From positions 1-51,792 of the forward strand of contig NZ_RWKW01000085.1 of NCBI RefSeq assembly GCF_003970795.1: a stretch of 51,792 bases of DNA, given 5' to 3'. Positions 1-7,669 of this stretch are shown here, piece after piece. A program made the translations under genes and the position numbers. The notes beneath the pieces were generated by a model that saw only the letters and a program-made list of their open reading frames with translations, ran no database searches and was not told the origin of the DNA. The number at the start of each line of letters is the position of its first letter. Positions within the stretch are counted from its first letter, which is position 1. Source of the DNA: Aquibium carbonis (GTDB lineage: Bacteria > Pseudomonadota > Alphaproteobacteria > Rhizobiales > Rhizobiaceae).

Positions 1-56
1 CTACCGGAAAGCGCCGATGACCACCGCGCTACCCAGCTACACCACGTCCAGGGACG

Positions 57-134
57 TCACCTGCCGCTCCCCCGGATCAAAGCGAATTCGGCAGGACCAA
101 CCGGGCGCCAAAGGGTGATTGTGTCAGGCTTCAT
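57..134 (-). pseudogene. N-terminal fragment of a small Rhizobiales protein
   Basis: This 25-codon frame starts at ATG 134 and stops at TGA 57-59. Its translation (MKPDTITLWRPVGPAEFALI) resembles, from memory, the N-terminus of small Rhizobiales proteins that begin T-[IV]-T-L-[WY]-R-P-V-G and then continue for about 100 residues or more. Here a stop follows GSGR and I could not pick up the expected continuation in another frame before the window edge. I infer a truncated or decayed gene beside the adjoining inverted repeat. It could also be chance, or a frame interrupted by sequence error. Confidence 0.3.
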
Positions 135-213
135 GCCCCATGGGATCGCGGGCTGAGCGCCGGCTTTCCACCATTCTCGGCCGCACCGCACTCGCGGTAA
201 GGGCGCATGGTCG

Positions 214-391
214 CCGCTCGCCCCCTCCACCGCCTTCGGCGGTCCCCCTCCCCCGCTTCGCAGGGGAGGATCAGAGAGTGGCGCGACGGCGGAGCGAAAT
301 CCTCCCCCGTTTACGGGGGGGCCGAAGGACGGGCGAGACCAGTGGCTCGACCCGGCGGGGGACCGCCGAAGGCGGTGGAGGGGGCGAGCGG
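214..391. repeat. Long inverted-repeat (REP/RIME-like) intergenic element
   Basis: Two perfect 35-bp arms, 214-248 and 357-391, are exact reverse complements and enclose about 108 bp. The interior holds smaller GC-rich hairpins (CCTCCCC...GGGGAGG near 248-269; a CCCCCG/CGGGGG pair near 304-321). Each arm contains its own short palindrome (CCGCCTTCGGCGG). No credible reading frame crosses it. This layout matches non-coding palindromic elements that occur in many copies in Rhizobiales genomes; copy number cannot be judged from one window. Apart from the small fragment at 57-134, the first 409 bases hold nothing else I can support. Confidence 0.7.
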
Positions 392-409
392 CCCTGAACC
401 ACGCCCGCC

Positions 410-997
410 TCAGTTGTGCCGGATCTCGGTGCCGAGCACCTTCAGGCATTCGCGCATGAAGGCGGCGAGCCCGGTCCAGCCCTTGGCCGACACCATCGTT
501 CCGTCGACATAGGCCTCGGTCGGCTTGACGTCGATGTAGGTGCCGCCGGCCAGCGTGACCTCTGGCTCGCAGGCGCCGAGCGCCGCGACCTTCTTGCCGC
601 GCACGACGCCGTCCACCGCCACGAGGATCTGAACGCCGTGGCAGATGGTGAAGATCGGCTTGTTCGCCTCGTGGAAATGCCGGACCATTGCCTGGATGCG
701 CTTGTCGGTGCGGATGTATTCGGGTCCACGTCCGCCGGCGCAATAGACCGCGTCGTAGTCTTCCGGCCGGACCTCCGAGAAGGTCTTGTTGATGTCGGCC
801 AGATGCCCGAATCGCTCGATATAGGTCTGGTGGCCTTCGAAATCGTGCAGCGAGGTCTGGATCTTGTCGCCGGCCTTCTTGTCGGGGCAGATCACGTGGA
901 CGGTGTGTCCGACGGCCTCCATGCCCTGCTGGAACACGAAGATCTCGTATTCCTCGGTGAATTCTCCCGTCAGCATCAGTATCTTCTTGCCTGGCAT
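410..997 (-). CDS. DJ-1/PfpI family protein
   Basis: A 195-residue protein of the DJ-1/PfpI (class I glutamine amidotransferase-like) superfamily, whose members include deglycases, cysteine proteases and chaperones. The nucleophile elbow is visible as ICHG with Cys119-His120, and an acidic residue in the N-terminal GEFTEEYE stretch is in the position of the family's conserved Glu. AGGRGPEYIRTD is a typical loop. ATG 997 was chosen because GGGAGGAG sits 7 bp upstream; an in-frame upstream ATG at 1021 has no such site. It is the last gene of a leftward operon with two TIM-barrel enzymes and a Gfo/Idh dehydrogenase. Its substrate is unknown; a role in repairing or processing reactive carbonyl sugar intermediates would suit the context but is inference. 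Confidence 0.85.
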   Translation of the reverse strand: MPGKKILMLTGEFTEEYEIFVFQQGMEAVGHTVHVICPDKKAGDKIQTSLHDFEGHQTYIERFGHLADINKTFSEVRPEDYDAVYCAGGRGPEYIRTDKRIQAMVRHFHEANKPIFTICHGVQILVAVDGVVRGKKVAALGACEPEVTLAGGTYIDVKPTEAYVDGTMVSAKGWTGLAAFMRECLKVLGTEIRHN

Positions 998-1078
998 CTG
1001 GATTCTCCTCCCTTGATGCAATTGTTGCGGCCGGCGGCGTATCCTCCACCGCGGCTTTCGTCTCGTCGAAGTCCGTCC

Positions 1079-1927
1079 CTAAGCCACCTCCAGATGACGG
1101 CGGATATGCGCGTAGCCGTCGCGGTAGACGGCCTGCGGGCTCTCTGCGAAATCGCGCCACACCTTCGTCGCCGCAGCCAGGTCCTTCAGCGCCCGGCCGA
1201 AGGCCTCGATCGTCAGCCAGCCGTCGTAGCCGCTGGCCTTGATGGCCGCAAAAGTCTCGTCCCAAGGAATGTTGCCGCGCCCCGGCACGCCCCGGTCGTT
1301 CTCCGAGATGTGGACATGGACGATGTTCTTCAAATTTCGCGTAAAGGCGCCGATCGGGTCGGTTTCCTCGATGTTGGCGTGGAAGGTGTCATACATCGCC
1401 CTGATGTTGGGATGGCCGATCTCGTCGAGATGGGCGCCGAGCGCGTCCATGGTGTTGACCAGGTAGCATTCGAAGCGGTTGAGCGCCTCCAGCCCGATGA
1501 TGACGCCCCGCTCGGCTGCATGCTCGCCGATGGCGCGCTGCGAGGCGATCGAGCGCTCGAATTCCGCCCGCGTCGGCCCGTCGCCCGAGAAATGCCCAAG
1601 CGTCGAATGCAAGGGGCCGCTCAGCGTCCGAGCGCCGAGCGCCGCCGTGCAGTCGATCGCCCATTTGACATGGGCGACACCGGCCGCGCGCGACGCGGCG
1701 TCGGCGCCGATCAGGTTCATCGCCGGATCGCCCATCGCCGAGACGGCGGTACGGTCCAGCCCGATCGCATCGAGCATGTCGCCGAGGCGCCGGTAGTCGT
1801 CGGGCGTGCCGTCGAAGATCGGTATCTCGACCCCGTCGAAGCCGGTGGCCTTGATGTCGCGCAGGATCGGCTCGTGCTCCGCCGACACGCTGGTCGTCCA
1901 GAGGAACATGCACATGCCGATCTTCAT
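1079..1927 (-). CDS. Sugar epimerase/isomerase, TIM barrel (D-tagatose 3-epimerase-like)
   Basis: A 282-residue AP-endonuclease-2-type TIM barrel. The metal-binding landmarks of the D-tagatose/D-psicose 3-epimerase group are present in order: Glu in LEALNRFE, Asp in MYDTFHANIEE, His in HVHISEND followed by RGVPGRG, and Glu in LTIEAFG. These enzymes interconvert ketohexoses at C3 through a Mn/Co-bound enediolate. ATG 1927 has GGAGG 8 bp upstream; the frame stays open far upstream, but that part is the antisense of the neighbouring gene. It lies 43 bp downstream of the Gfo/Idh gene in the same transcript. Exact substrate unknown; other members act on keto-inositols, hydroxypyruvate or 3-keto-glycosides. 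Confidence 0.85.
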   Translation of the reverse strand: MKIGMCMFLWTTSVSAEHEPILRDIKATGFDGVEIPIFDGTPDDYRRLGDMLDAIGLDRTAVSAMGDPAMNLIGADAASRAAGVAHVKWAIDCTAALGARTLSGPLHSTLGHFSGDGPTRAEFERSIASQRAIGEHAAERGVIIGLEALNRFECYLVNTMDALGAHLDEIGHPNIRAMYDTFHANIEETDPIGAFTRNLKNIVHVHISENDRGVPGRGNIPWDETFAAIKASGYDGWLTIEAFGRALKDLAAATKVWRDFAESPQAVYRDGYAHIRRHLEVA

Positions 1928-1970
1928 CGCCGTTCCTCCGGGTCTTTGCCACAACCGCCCCGGACGGCGC

Positions 1971-3155
1971 TCACAGCTTGGTCCACGCCCCGTTCTTGCG
2001 CGACGACCGCACGCAGGCTTCGACGAAGGCGACACCTTCGACGCCGTCCGCAACGGTCGGATAGATGACGGCCGCATCGGGCGCGGCGCCGGCGCGGGCG
2101 GCCCGGATGGCGCGCGCAGCCTCTGCATAGATGTTTGCGAAGCCCTCGAGATAGCCTTCCGGGTGGCCGGGCGGGATGCGGCTGACGCGGGCAGCCGATG
2201 CCCCCGCACCGGCGCCACCGCGCGTGATCAGCCGCTTCTCCGCGCCGAAGGGCGTGAACCAGAGGTGGTTCGGGTGCTCCTGCTCCCATTCCAGGCCGCC
2301 CTTGGTGCCATAGACCCGCAGTTTCAGCGCGTTCTCGTTGCCGGGCGCCACCTGGCTCGCCCACAGCATGCCCTTGGCCGGCGCTTTGCCCCCCTTGGCC
2401 TTGAAGCGCAGAAGGACATGGGCATTGTCGTCGAGGGGCCGGCCGTCAACGAAAGCGGTCAGATCGGCGGCAAGACTGTCGAGTTCGAGCCCGGTGACGA
2501 ACCGGGCGAGATTGTAGGCATGGGTGCCGATGTCGCCGGTGGCCCCGCCGGCGCCGGACTGCTTGGGATCGGTGCGCCAGACCGCCTGCTTGGCGCCTGT
2601 CGCCTCGACACGCTCGGTCAGCCAGTCCTGCGGATACTCGGCCTGCACGACGCGGATGTCGCCGAGCTCGCCCGACCTCACCATTTCGCGAGCTTGCCGC
2701 ACCATCGGGTAGCCGGTGTAGTTGTGCGTGAGGATGAACAGCTTGCCCGATTTCTCGACCGCAGCGGCGAGCTTCTTCGCATCGCCGAGGTTGGACGTCA
2801 GCGGCTTGTCGCAGACGACGTGGATGCCGGCTTCCAGGAAGGCTTTCGCCGCGGGCCAATGCATGTGGTTTGGCGTGACGATCGCAACCGCCTCGATGCC
2901 GTCCGCGCGTCTGGCTTCCTTCTTCGCCATTTCGGCAAAGGAGCCGTAGCTGCGTTTCGGATCGAGCCCGAGTTCGGCCGCCGACGCCTTCGCCCGCTCC
3001 GGGTCCGACGACAGCGCTCCGGCCACCAGCGCGAACTCGCCGTCGAGCCGCGCGGCGATGCGGTGAACGCCACCGATGAAGGCGCCCTGCCCACCACCGA
3101 CCATGCCGAGGCGGATGGGGCCAGAACCTGACTCGACCTGTCTTCCACTGACCAT
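1971..3155 (-). CDS. Gfo/Idh/MocA family NAD(P)-dependent oxidoreductase
   Basis: A 394-residue sugar or inositol dehydrogenase. The N-terminal Rossmann fold has the dinucleotide loop GGGQGAFIG at about 20-28, the family CDKPL motif with the catalytic Lys at 117, and GDIGTHAYN around 207-214 supplying the conserved Asp/His pair. Family members oxidise or reduce a sugar hydroxyl, often at C1, C2 or C3. ATG 3155 was chosen for the GGAGG 8-9 bp upstream; the frame upstream runs through heptamer repeats and is not believable as coding. The partners (three TIM-barrel epimerase-like proteins within 4 kb and a sugar ABC importer) fit a route in which a sugar is first oxidised to a keto-sugar and then rearranged or cleaved. 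Substrate unknown. Confidence 0.87.
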   Translation of the reverse strand: MVSGRQVESGSGPIRLGMVGGGQGAFIGGVHRIAARLDGEFALVAGALSSDPERAKASAAELGLDPKRSYGSFAEMAKKEARRADGIEAVAIVTPNHMHWPAAKAFLEAGIHVVCDKPLTSNLGDAKKLAAAVEKSGKLFILTHNYTGYPMVRQAREMVRSGELGDIRVVQAEYPQDWLTERVEATGAKQAVWRTDPKQSGAGGATGDIGTHAYNLARFVTGLELDSLAADLTAFVDGRPLDDNAHVLLRFKAKGGKAPAKGMLWASQVAPGNENALKLRVYGTKGGLEWEQEHPNHLWFTPFGAEKRLITRGGAGAGASAARVSRIPPGHPEGYLEGFANIYAEAARAIRAARAGAAPDAAVIYPTVADGVEGVAFVEACVRSSRKNGAWTKL

Positions 3156-3173
3156 GTGTTCCTCCGTGAGTTG

Positions 3174-3337
3174 GGCAATCGGCAATCGGCAGTCGGCAGT
3201 CGGCAGTCGGAAAGGCATGGATGGGAGCCGCTTTGGCACGACGTCGGATCGAACGGAAGTCGGGTCAAAAAACGCTTGCAACGCCTGATCCTGACGGTCA
3301 CCTGTTCCGACTGCCGACTGCCGACTGCCGACTGCCG
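3174..3337. repeat. Heptamer tandem repeats forming a long inverted pair
   Basis: Five tandem heptamers lie at 3174-3208 (two GGCAATC then three GGCAGTC). Four heptamers of the complementary unit CCGACTG lie at 3307-3334. The 24 bases at 3187-3210 are an exact reverse complement of bases inside the second array, and the match extends with single mismatches. The two arrays frame about 96 bp between the 3' end of one leftward gene and the ribosome site of the next. In RNA this would be a large stem within the operon transcript. No protein-coding frame is supported here. Confidence 0.75.
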
Positions 3338-3341
3338 CCCC

Positions 3342-4400
3342 TCACTCGATCCCCATCATCTTCCGCAGCGCCGCGCGATCCGTCGTTCCGCCGGCGAAAT
3401 CGTCGAACGCCTTCTCCGTCACCTGGATGATGTGGCTGGCGATGAAGGGCGCGCCTTCGGCCGCACCCTGTTCCGGGTGCTTGAGACAGCACTCCCATTC
3501 CAGCACCGCCCAACTGTCGTAGCCATGCTGGGAAAGCTTGGAGAAGATGCCGCCGAAATCGACCTGGCCATCGCCGAGCGACCGGAAGCGGCCGGCGCGC
3601 TCGGTCCAGCCGGCATAGCCCGAATAGACGCCCTGGCGGCCTGTGGGATTGAACTCGGCGTCCTTCACATGGAAGGCCGAGATGCGCTCGTGGTAGATGT
3701 CGATGAAGGCGAGATAGTCGAGCTGCTGCAGCACGAAATGCGAGGGATCGTAGTTGATCGTGCAGCGCTTGTGGCCGCCCACGGCATCGAGGAACATCTC
3801 GAAGGTCGTGCCGTCGAAAACATCCTCGCCCGGATGGATCTCGTAGCCGACATCGCAGCCCGCATCGTCGTAGGCGTCGAGGATCGGCTTCCAGCGTCGC
3901 CCGAGCTCGGCGAAGGCCTCCTCGATCAGGCCGGCCGGCCGCTGCGGCCAGGGATAGAGGTACGGGAAGGCGAGCGCACCGGTGAAGGAAACCGAGGCGT
4001 CGAGCCCGAGGTTCTTCGACGCCTTGGCCGCCAGCATCATCTGCTCGACGGCCCATTGCTGGCGCGCTTTCGGATTGCCATGCACGGAAGCCGGCGCGAA
4101 ACCGTCGAACTGCGCGTCATAGGCCGGGTGCACGGCGACGAGCTGGCCCTGCAGGTGAGTGGAAAGTTCGGTGATCTCGACGCCCGCATCGGCGCAGATG
4201 CCCTTCACCTCGTCGCAATAGGCCTGCGACTGCGCGGCCTTCTTCAGATCGAAGAGCCGTCCGTCCCAGGTCGGAATCTGAACGCCCTTGTAGCCCAGGC
4301 CCGCCGCCCAGGCGGCAATGGCGCCGAGCGAGTTGAACGGCGCTTCATCCCCGGCGAACTGCGCCAGAAAAATCGCTGGGCCCTTGATCGTCGTGGCCAT
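3342..4400 (-). CDS. Sugar phosphate isomerase/epimerase-like TIM-barrel protein
   Basis: A 352-residue member of the AP-endonuclease-2 TIM-barrel family, longer than the 280-300-residue epimerases nearby. Metal-site landmarks are Glu in YEIHPGEDV, Asp in NYDPSH, His in SAFHVKDAEF and Glu in VLEWECC. The extra length is mainly a segment between the last strands (about 240-330). ATG 4400 has a GGGAGAGG site about 6 bp upstream; an ATG 30 bp earlier has none. It is the first gene of the leftward operon, so the divergent control region 4401-4746 should drive it. Relatives of this length often accompany Gfo/Idh dehydrogenases. A keto-sugar lyase or isomerase role is inferred, not shown. Confidence 0.82.
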   Translation of the reverse strand: MATTIKGPAIFLAQFAGDEAPFNSLGAIAAWAAGLGYKGVQIPTWDGRLFDLKKAAQSQAYCDEVKGICADAGVEITELSTHLQGQLVAVHPAYDAQFDGFAPASVHGNPKARQQWAVEQMMLAAKASKNLGLDASVSFTGALAFPYLYPWPQRPAGLIEEAFAELGRRWKPILDAYDDAGCDVGYEIHPGEDVFDGTTFEMFLDAVGGHKRCTINYDPSHFVLQQLDYLAFIDIYHERISAFHVKDAEFNPTGRQGVYSGYAGWTERAGRFRSLGDGQVDFGGIFSKLSQHGYDSWAVLEWECCLKHPEQGAAEGAPFIASHIIQVTEKAFDDFAGGTTDRAALRKMMGIE

Positions 4401-4482
4401 GTCGGTCCTCTCCCTGTTCACGGGCGTCATTTGCCGGGCTACGCCCTCCCCCCGGGATCGCCCTTCGCGCCGTTTCCTGTTC

Positions 4483-4493
4483 TGGTAATACCA
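4483..4493. promoter_or_regulatory. Candidate GntR/FCD operator (site A)
   Basis: TGGTAATACCA is an 11-bp dyad of the form TGGT-N3-ACCA, the core recognised by FadR-type GntR regulators. It lies 83 bp upstream of the leftward operon start at 4400, in the region shared with the rightward operon that encodes a GntR/FCD protein. Confidence 0.6.
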
Positions 4494-4548
4494 AAAGCGG
4501 AAAATTGGTCAAGGTGGCTTGGCGCGACAGGCCGTACCCAAGACGTCC

Positions 4549-4570
4549 ATCAAGGCGTCAAAACCTTGAT
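4549..4570. promoter_or_regulatory. Inverted repeat ATCAAGG-N8-CCTTGAT
   Basis: A 7-bp inverted repeat with an 8-base spacer in the middle of the 346-bp divergent control region. It may be an operator for a second regulator, or a hairpin. No regulator can be assigned from sequence alone. Confidence 0.35.
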
Positions 4571-4621
4571 TGAATGGAGTTTTAGCGGAGTTTCCCGGCT
4601 GAAATGGCGGAAGCTTGCGAA

Positions 4622-4635
4622 CCATTCGCGAATGG
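4622..4635. promoter_or_regulatory. Perfect 14-bp palindrome, candidate operator
   Basis: CCATTCGCGAATGG is a perfect 14-bp palindrome 112 bp upstream of the rightward gene at 4747. Its unspaced symmetry differs from the TGGT-N3-ACCA sites on either side, so a different protein may bind it. Confidence 0.4.
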
Positions 4636-4659
4636 GCTAGAGCTTCCAATCAACAAAAT

Positions 4660-4670
4660 TGGTCGCACCA
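4660..4670. promoter_or_regulatory. Candidate GntR/FCD operator (site B)
   Basis: TGGTCGCACCA repeats the TGGT-N3-ACCA form of site A, 177 bp away from it and 77 bp upstream of the rightward operon that contains the GntR/FCD gene. Two such sites between divergent operons fit joint control, and possibly looping. Confidence 0.6.
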
Positions 4671-4746
4671 GTTCACAGGATTGGGCGATCGTGACATGCA
4701 GTCTGTCAGACCTGACCATGCTGCACCATAGGGGAGGAAGCTGATC

Positions 4747-5634
4747 ATGCATCTATCGACGCACAACTGGATGCGTGCGGAGCCACTGGAAACCACGCTC
4801 CGGCGGATCAAGCAGTTCGGCTATGAATCGATCGAGATTTCGGGTGAACCGAGCCAGTACGAGACCGGCGAGACCCGCCGTCTTCTCAAGGAGCACGGAA
4901 TCCGCTGCTGGGGCGCGGTCACCTTGATGCTGGGCGAACGCAATCTCGCGGCCGCCGACCAGGGCCAGCGCGAGCGTTCCGTGCAGTATGTCAAGGACGT
5001 GCTGACCATGGTCAGCGAACTCGATGGCGAGATCATCACGCTGGTGCCGGCGACCGTCGGCAAGGTGGTTCCCGACGGGACCGAAGAGGAGGAGTGGACG
5101 TGGGTGGTCGATGCCACCCGCGAATGCTTCGCCCACGCCAAGAAGGTCGGCGTCCGCGTCGCCGTAGAGCCGCTCAATCGCTTCGAGACCTACCTCTTCA
5201 ACCGCGGCGAACAGGCGCTGGCGCTGGCCGACGCGGTGAGCCCCGAATGCGGCGTGTGTCTCGACGCCTATCACATCCACATGGAGGAGTTCGACGTCGA
5301 GGAGGCGATCCGAAAGGCCGGCAAGCGACTCTTCGATTTCCACATCGCCGACAACAACCGTTTCGCGGCCGGCCTTGGCACGATCGACTGGAAGAAGATC
5401 GTCGGCATCCTGAAGGACATCGGCTACGACGGGGCCCTGACCAACGAGTTCGTCGCGCCGGTCGACCGGACGCCGGCGAACCGCTATCCGGACATGGTCG
5501 AGCGCAATCCGGTCGACATTTCTCCCGAGCAGCTCAAGTTCATCCAGGATCACGGCTCGAGCCTGCTGACCGAGAAATTCTACACCGACCAGATGCGGAT
5601 CACGGCGGAAACCATCCTGCCGCTCATCAAGTAG
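4747..5634 (+). CDS. Sugar epimerase/isomerase, TIM barrel
   Basis: A 295-residue TIM-barrel protein of the D-tagatose 3-epimerase-like group. Glu in AVEPLNRFE, Asp in CLDAYHIHMEE, His in DFHIADNN and Glu in LTNEFV mark the four expected metal ligands, so it should be an active divalent-metal enzyme. ATG 4747 follows GGAGGAAG at a workable distance. It opens the rightward operon and is the third TIM-barrel enzyme within 4.6 kb; its sequence is clearly distinct from the two leftward ones, so this is not a recent duplication. A 35-codon frame (5666-5773) lies between it and the next gene but is not supported as a gene. Substrate unknown; a keto-sugar is likely from context. Confidence 0.85.
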   Translation: MHLSTHNWMRAEPLETTLRRIKQFGYESIEISGEPSQYETGETRRLLKEHGIRCWGAVTLMLGERNLAAADQGQRERSVQYVKDVLTMVSELDGEIITLVPATVGKVVPDGTEEEEWTWVVDATRECFAHAKKVGVRVAVEPLNRFETYLFNRGEQALALADAVSPECGVCLDAYHIHMEEFDVEEAIRKAGKRLFDFHIADNNRFAAGLGTIDWKKIVGILKDIGYDGALTNEFVAPVDRTPANRYPDMVERNPVDISPEQLKFIQDHGSSLLTEKFYTDQMRITAETILPLIK

Positions 5635-5774
5635 GCTGCCGAAGCGGCCAAGCAGGACGAACGCCATGACATCAGCAGCGACCGATCCGGCCTCCATCGC
5701 GCGGCCGGAGCTTGCGAGCGCATGCCCGCTGGACGTGCGGTCTTCGGCGCCCTGCACAATCGAAGGATGCTGAT

Positions 5775-6944
5775 ATGCGCATCAAGTCGGTTCGGGCCTG
5801 GTGGGTCCGCATTCCCATCGAGGCGAGCCGCCAGCACAAGAGCGATTTCGGCCAGCTCGCCACCTTCGACGCGGCGATCCTGCGGATCGAAACCGACGAC
5901 GGGCTGGTCGGCTGGGGCGAAGGCAAGAACGCCGCCGGAAGCGCCGGTACCTATGCCGCGCTCGTTCACATGCTCAATCACGAGGTCGCGCCCCGCCTGA
6001 TCGGGCGCGACCCCGCCGACATCTCGCAGATCTGGGAGATGCTCTACAACGGCGTCCGCCACGAGAAGGCCGCCGCCGCCGGCCATGCGATGCCGGAGCT
6101 TTCGCGCCGGGGCATTTCGGTGGCCGCCATCAGCGCGGTCGACATCGCGCTCTGGGACATCCTCGGCAAGTCGCTCGGCCAGCCTGTCTGGCGGTTGATC
6201 GGCGGGCGCAAGGCCGACCGCCTGCCCGCCTATGCGTCCGGCGGATGGGCTCCGGCCGACAAGATCGGCGAGCAACTGCGATCCTATATCGACGCCGGTG
6301 GGTTCGGAGCGGTGAAGATGCGCGTGGGCGCCATGGACGGCCCGCCGCACGTCTCGGCGGCCCGCGTCAAGGCTGCGCGCGAGGCGCTCGGCCCGGACGT
6401 GCAACTCATGGTCGACGCGCATGGAACCTATACGGTTGCCGACGCCAAGCGCTTCGCCCACATGGTCTCCGACTGCGACCTGACCTGGTTCGAGGAACCC
6501 GTCATCGCCGACGACAAGGCAGGCATGGCGGAGGTTCGCGCCGCCGGTTCGGTGCCCATCGCCAGCGGCGAGTCGGAGGCGACGCGCTTTGCCTTCCGCG
6601 ATCTCGCCATGCTGAAGTCGGTCGACATCTTCCAGCCCGATCCCGCCTTCTGCGGCGGCATCACCGAAGCGATGCGCATCGGCGCGCTGGCGAGCGCCTT
6701 CAACCTGCGGCTTTCGCCGCACCTGTGGGCGGGCGCGCCTTGCTTCTTCGCCGGGCTGCACGTATGTGCGGCATCGCCTGCAAGCTTCGTGATCGAGTAT
6801 TCGCTCGGGGCAAACCCCATGATCCACGACCTCGTCGAGGACGACGTGTCGGTCAGCGACGGCATGATCGCCATCCCCGACCGACCGGGACTGGGTTTCA
6901 CGATCGCGGAATCGTTCCTGGAGGCGCACGCGCACGGAGACTGA
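5775..6944 (+). CDS. Mandelate racemase/muconate lactonizing enzyme family protein
   Basis: A 389-residue enolase-superfamily enzyme. The N-terminal capping domain (about 1-125) precedes a barrel with a catalytic-strand motif VKMR (Lys181, Arg183, where many racemase-group enzymes have Lys-x-Lys), a metal Asp in MVDAHGTYT, a metal Glu in WFEEPV, a third acidic ligand in ASGESEAT, and His in SPHLWAG. Such enzymes abstract the proton alpha to a carboxylate, most often as acid-sugar dehydratases. ATG 5775 has GAAGGA 7 bp upstream; earlier in-frame codons lack a ribosome site. The neighbouring D-2-hydroxyacid dehydrogenase and FCD regulator fit an aldonate or uronate route. Exact substrate not identifiable. 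Confidence 0.87.
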   Translation: MRIKSVRAWWVRIPIEASRQHKSDFGQLATFDAAILRIETDDGLVGWGEGKNAAGSAGTYAALVHMLNHEVAPRLIGRDPADISQIWEMLYNGVRHEKAAAAGHAMPELSRRGISVAAISAVDIALWDILGKSLGQPVWRLIGGRKADRLPAYASGGWAPADKIGEQLRSYIDAGGFGAVKMRVGAMDGPPHVSAARVKAAREALGPDVQLMVDAHGTYTVADAKRFAHMVSDCDLTWFEEPVIADDKAGMAEVRAAGSVPIASGESEATRFAFRDLAMLKSVDIFQPDPAFCGGITEAMRIGALASAFNLRLSPHLWAGAPCFFAGLHVCAASPASFVIEYSLGANPMIHDLVEDDVSVSDGMIAIPDRPGLGFTIAESFLEAHAHGD

Positions 6945-6947
6945 GAG

Positions 6948-7664
6948 ATGAAGGAAAACAACCTTCTTCCGGACCTTGCGGCCTTCCTGTACCAGCAGTC
7001 GAAGGAAGAGAGCGGTCGTCTTCCGTCCGAGCGCGAACTGGCCGACCATTTCGAAGTCAGCCGCGGGCAGATCCGTGAGGCCCTGGCGATCCTCGAAGCC
7101 ATGCGCATCGTCGAACGGCGGGCCAAGTCCGGCATCTACCTCACGACCAACCAGGCCAGCGTCGAGGCCATGGCGCTGTTTGCCCGTGCCGGCGTTCCGC
7201 TCGATCCGGTCCAGATCTACGAGACGGTGGAACTGCGCAAGATCCACGAGATCAAGGCGGCCGAACTCGCCTGCGACCGCGCCACCGAGGAGAATTTCGA
7301 ACGGCTGCGCGAAATCCTGCGGATCTCGGAGCAGAAGATCGCAGCCGGCGAAGGCCTGGCGCGCGAGGACCGCGACTTTCATCTGGAAATCGTGCGCGCG
7401 ACCCAGAACAGCGTCTTCCACAAGGTGTGCAGCGTCTACTACATCATGGGCGAGCAGCGCCTGCCGATCTATTTCAACGATGCCGAACGCGTCCGCCGCT
7501 CGCATGCCGAGCACATCCGCATCTTCGAGGCGTTGCAGCGCCGGGACGGCAATCTGGCCCAGGCCCTGATGAGCGCCCACCTCCAGGGCGCGGAGAGCTA
7601 TTGGAAAGGGCTTCTCGACGGCTCGGACGGTGCGACACCTGCCCTGAATACCGAGAAGGTTTGA
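6948..7664 (+). CDS. GntR family regulator with FCD ligand domain
   Basis: A 238-residue FadR/FCD-type regulator. The winged helix (about 8-68) carries the typical RLPSERELADHFEVSRGQIREAL pattern (shown split: RLPSERELADHF then SRGQIREAL), and an all-helical FCD domain follows (about 85-220) with the metal/ligand residues expected in ELRKIHE, DRDFHLEIV and HAEHIRIF. ATG 6948 is 3 bp after the stop of the preceding enzyme gene, so it is translated with the operon it probably controls. Regulators of this class usually repress and release DNA when bound by a small organic acid. Five TGGT-N3-ACCA dyads in the surrounding 13 kb are the likely targets, including two upstream of its own operon. Confidence 0.92.
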   Translation: MKENNLLPDLAAFLYQQSKEESGRLPSERELADHFEVSRGQIREALAILEAMRIVERRAKSGIYLTTNQASVEAMALFARAGVPLDPVQIYETVELRKIHEIKAAELACDRATEENFERLREILRISEQKIAAGEGLAREDRDFHLEIVRATQNSVFHKVCSVYYIMGEQRLPIYFNDAERVRRSHAEHIRIFEALQRRDGNLAQALMSAHLQGAESYWKGLLDGSDGATPALNTEKV

Positions 7665-7669
7665 GCCCC

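Noticed and set aside
1-60. tRNA-like stretch on the minus strand at the window edge
   Set aside because: GTAGCTGGGTAGCGCG resembles a D-arm, but the loop is too short, no acceptor or anticodon stem pairs, and the rest lies outside the window.
416-2068. Long rightward open frames opposite the leftward operon, and similar long antisense frames elsewhere
   Set aside because: They mirror high-GC third positions of real genes on the other strand, are Arg/Ala/Asp-rich without motifs, and lack ribosome sites.
5666-5773. 35-codon frame ending just before the enolase-family start
   Set aside because: It has a partial ribosome site and abuts the next start, but no recognisable features and no family; a chance frame or leader cannot be told apart.
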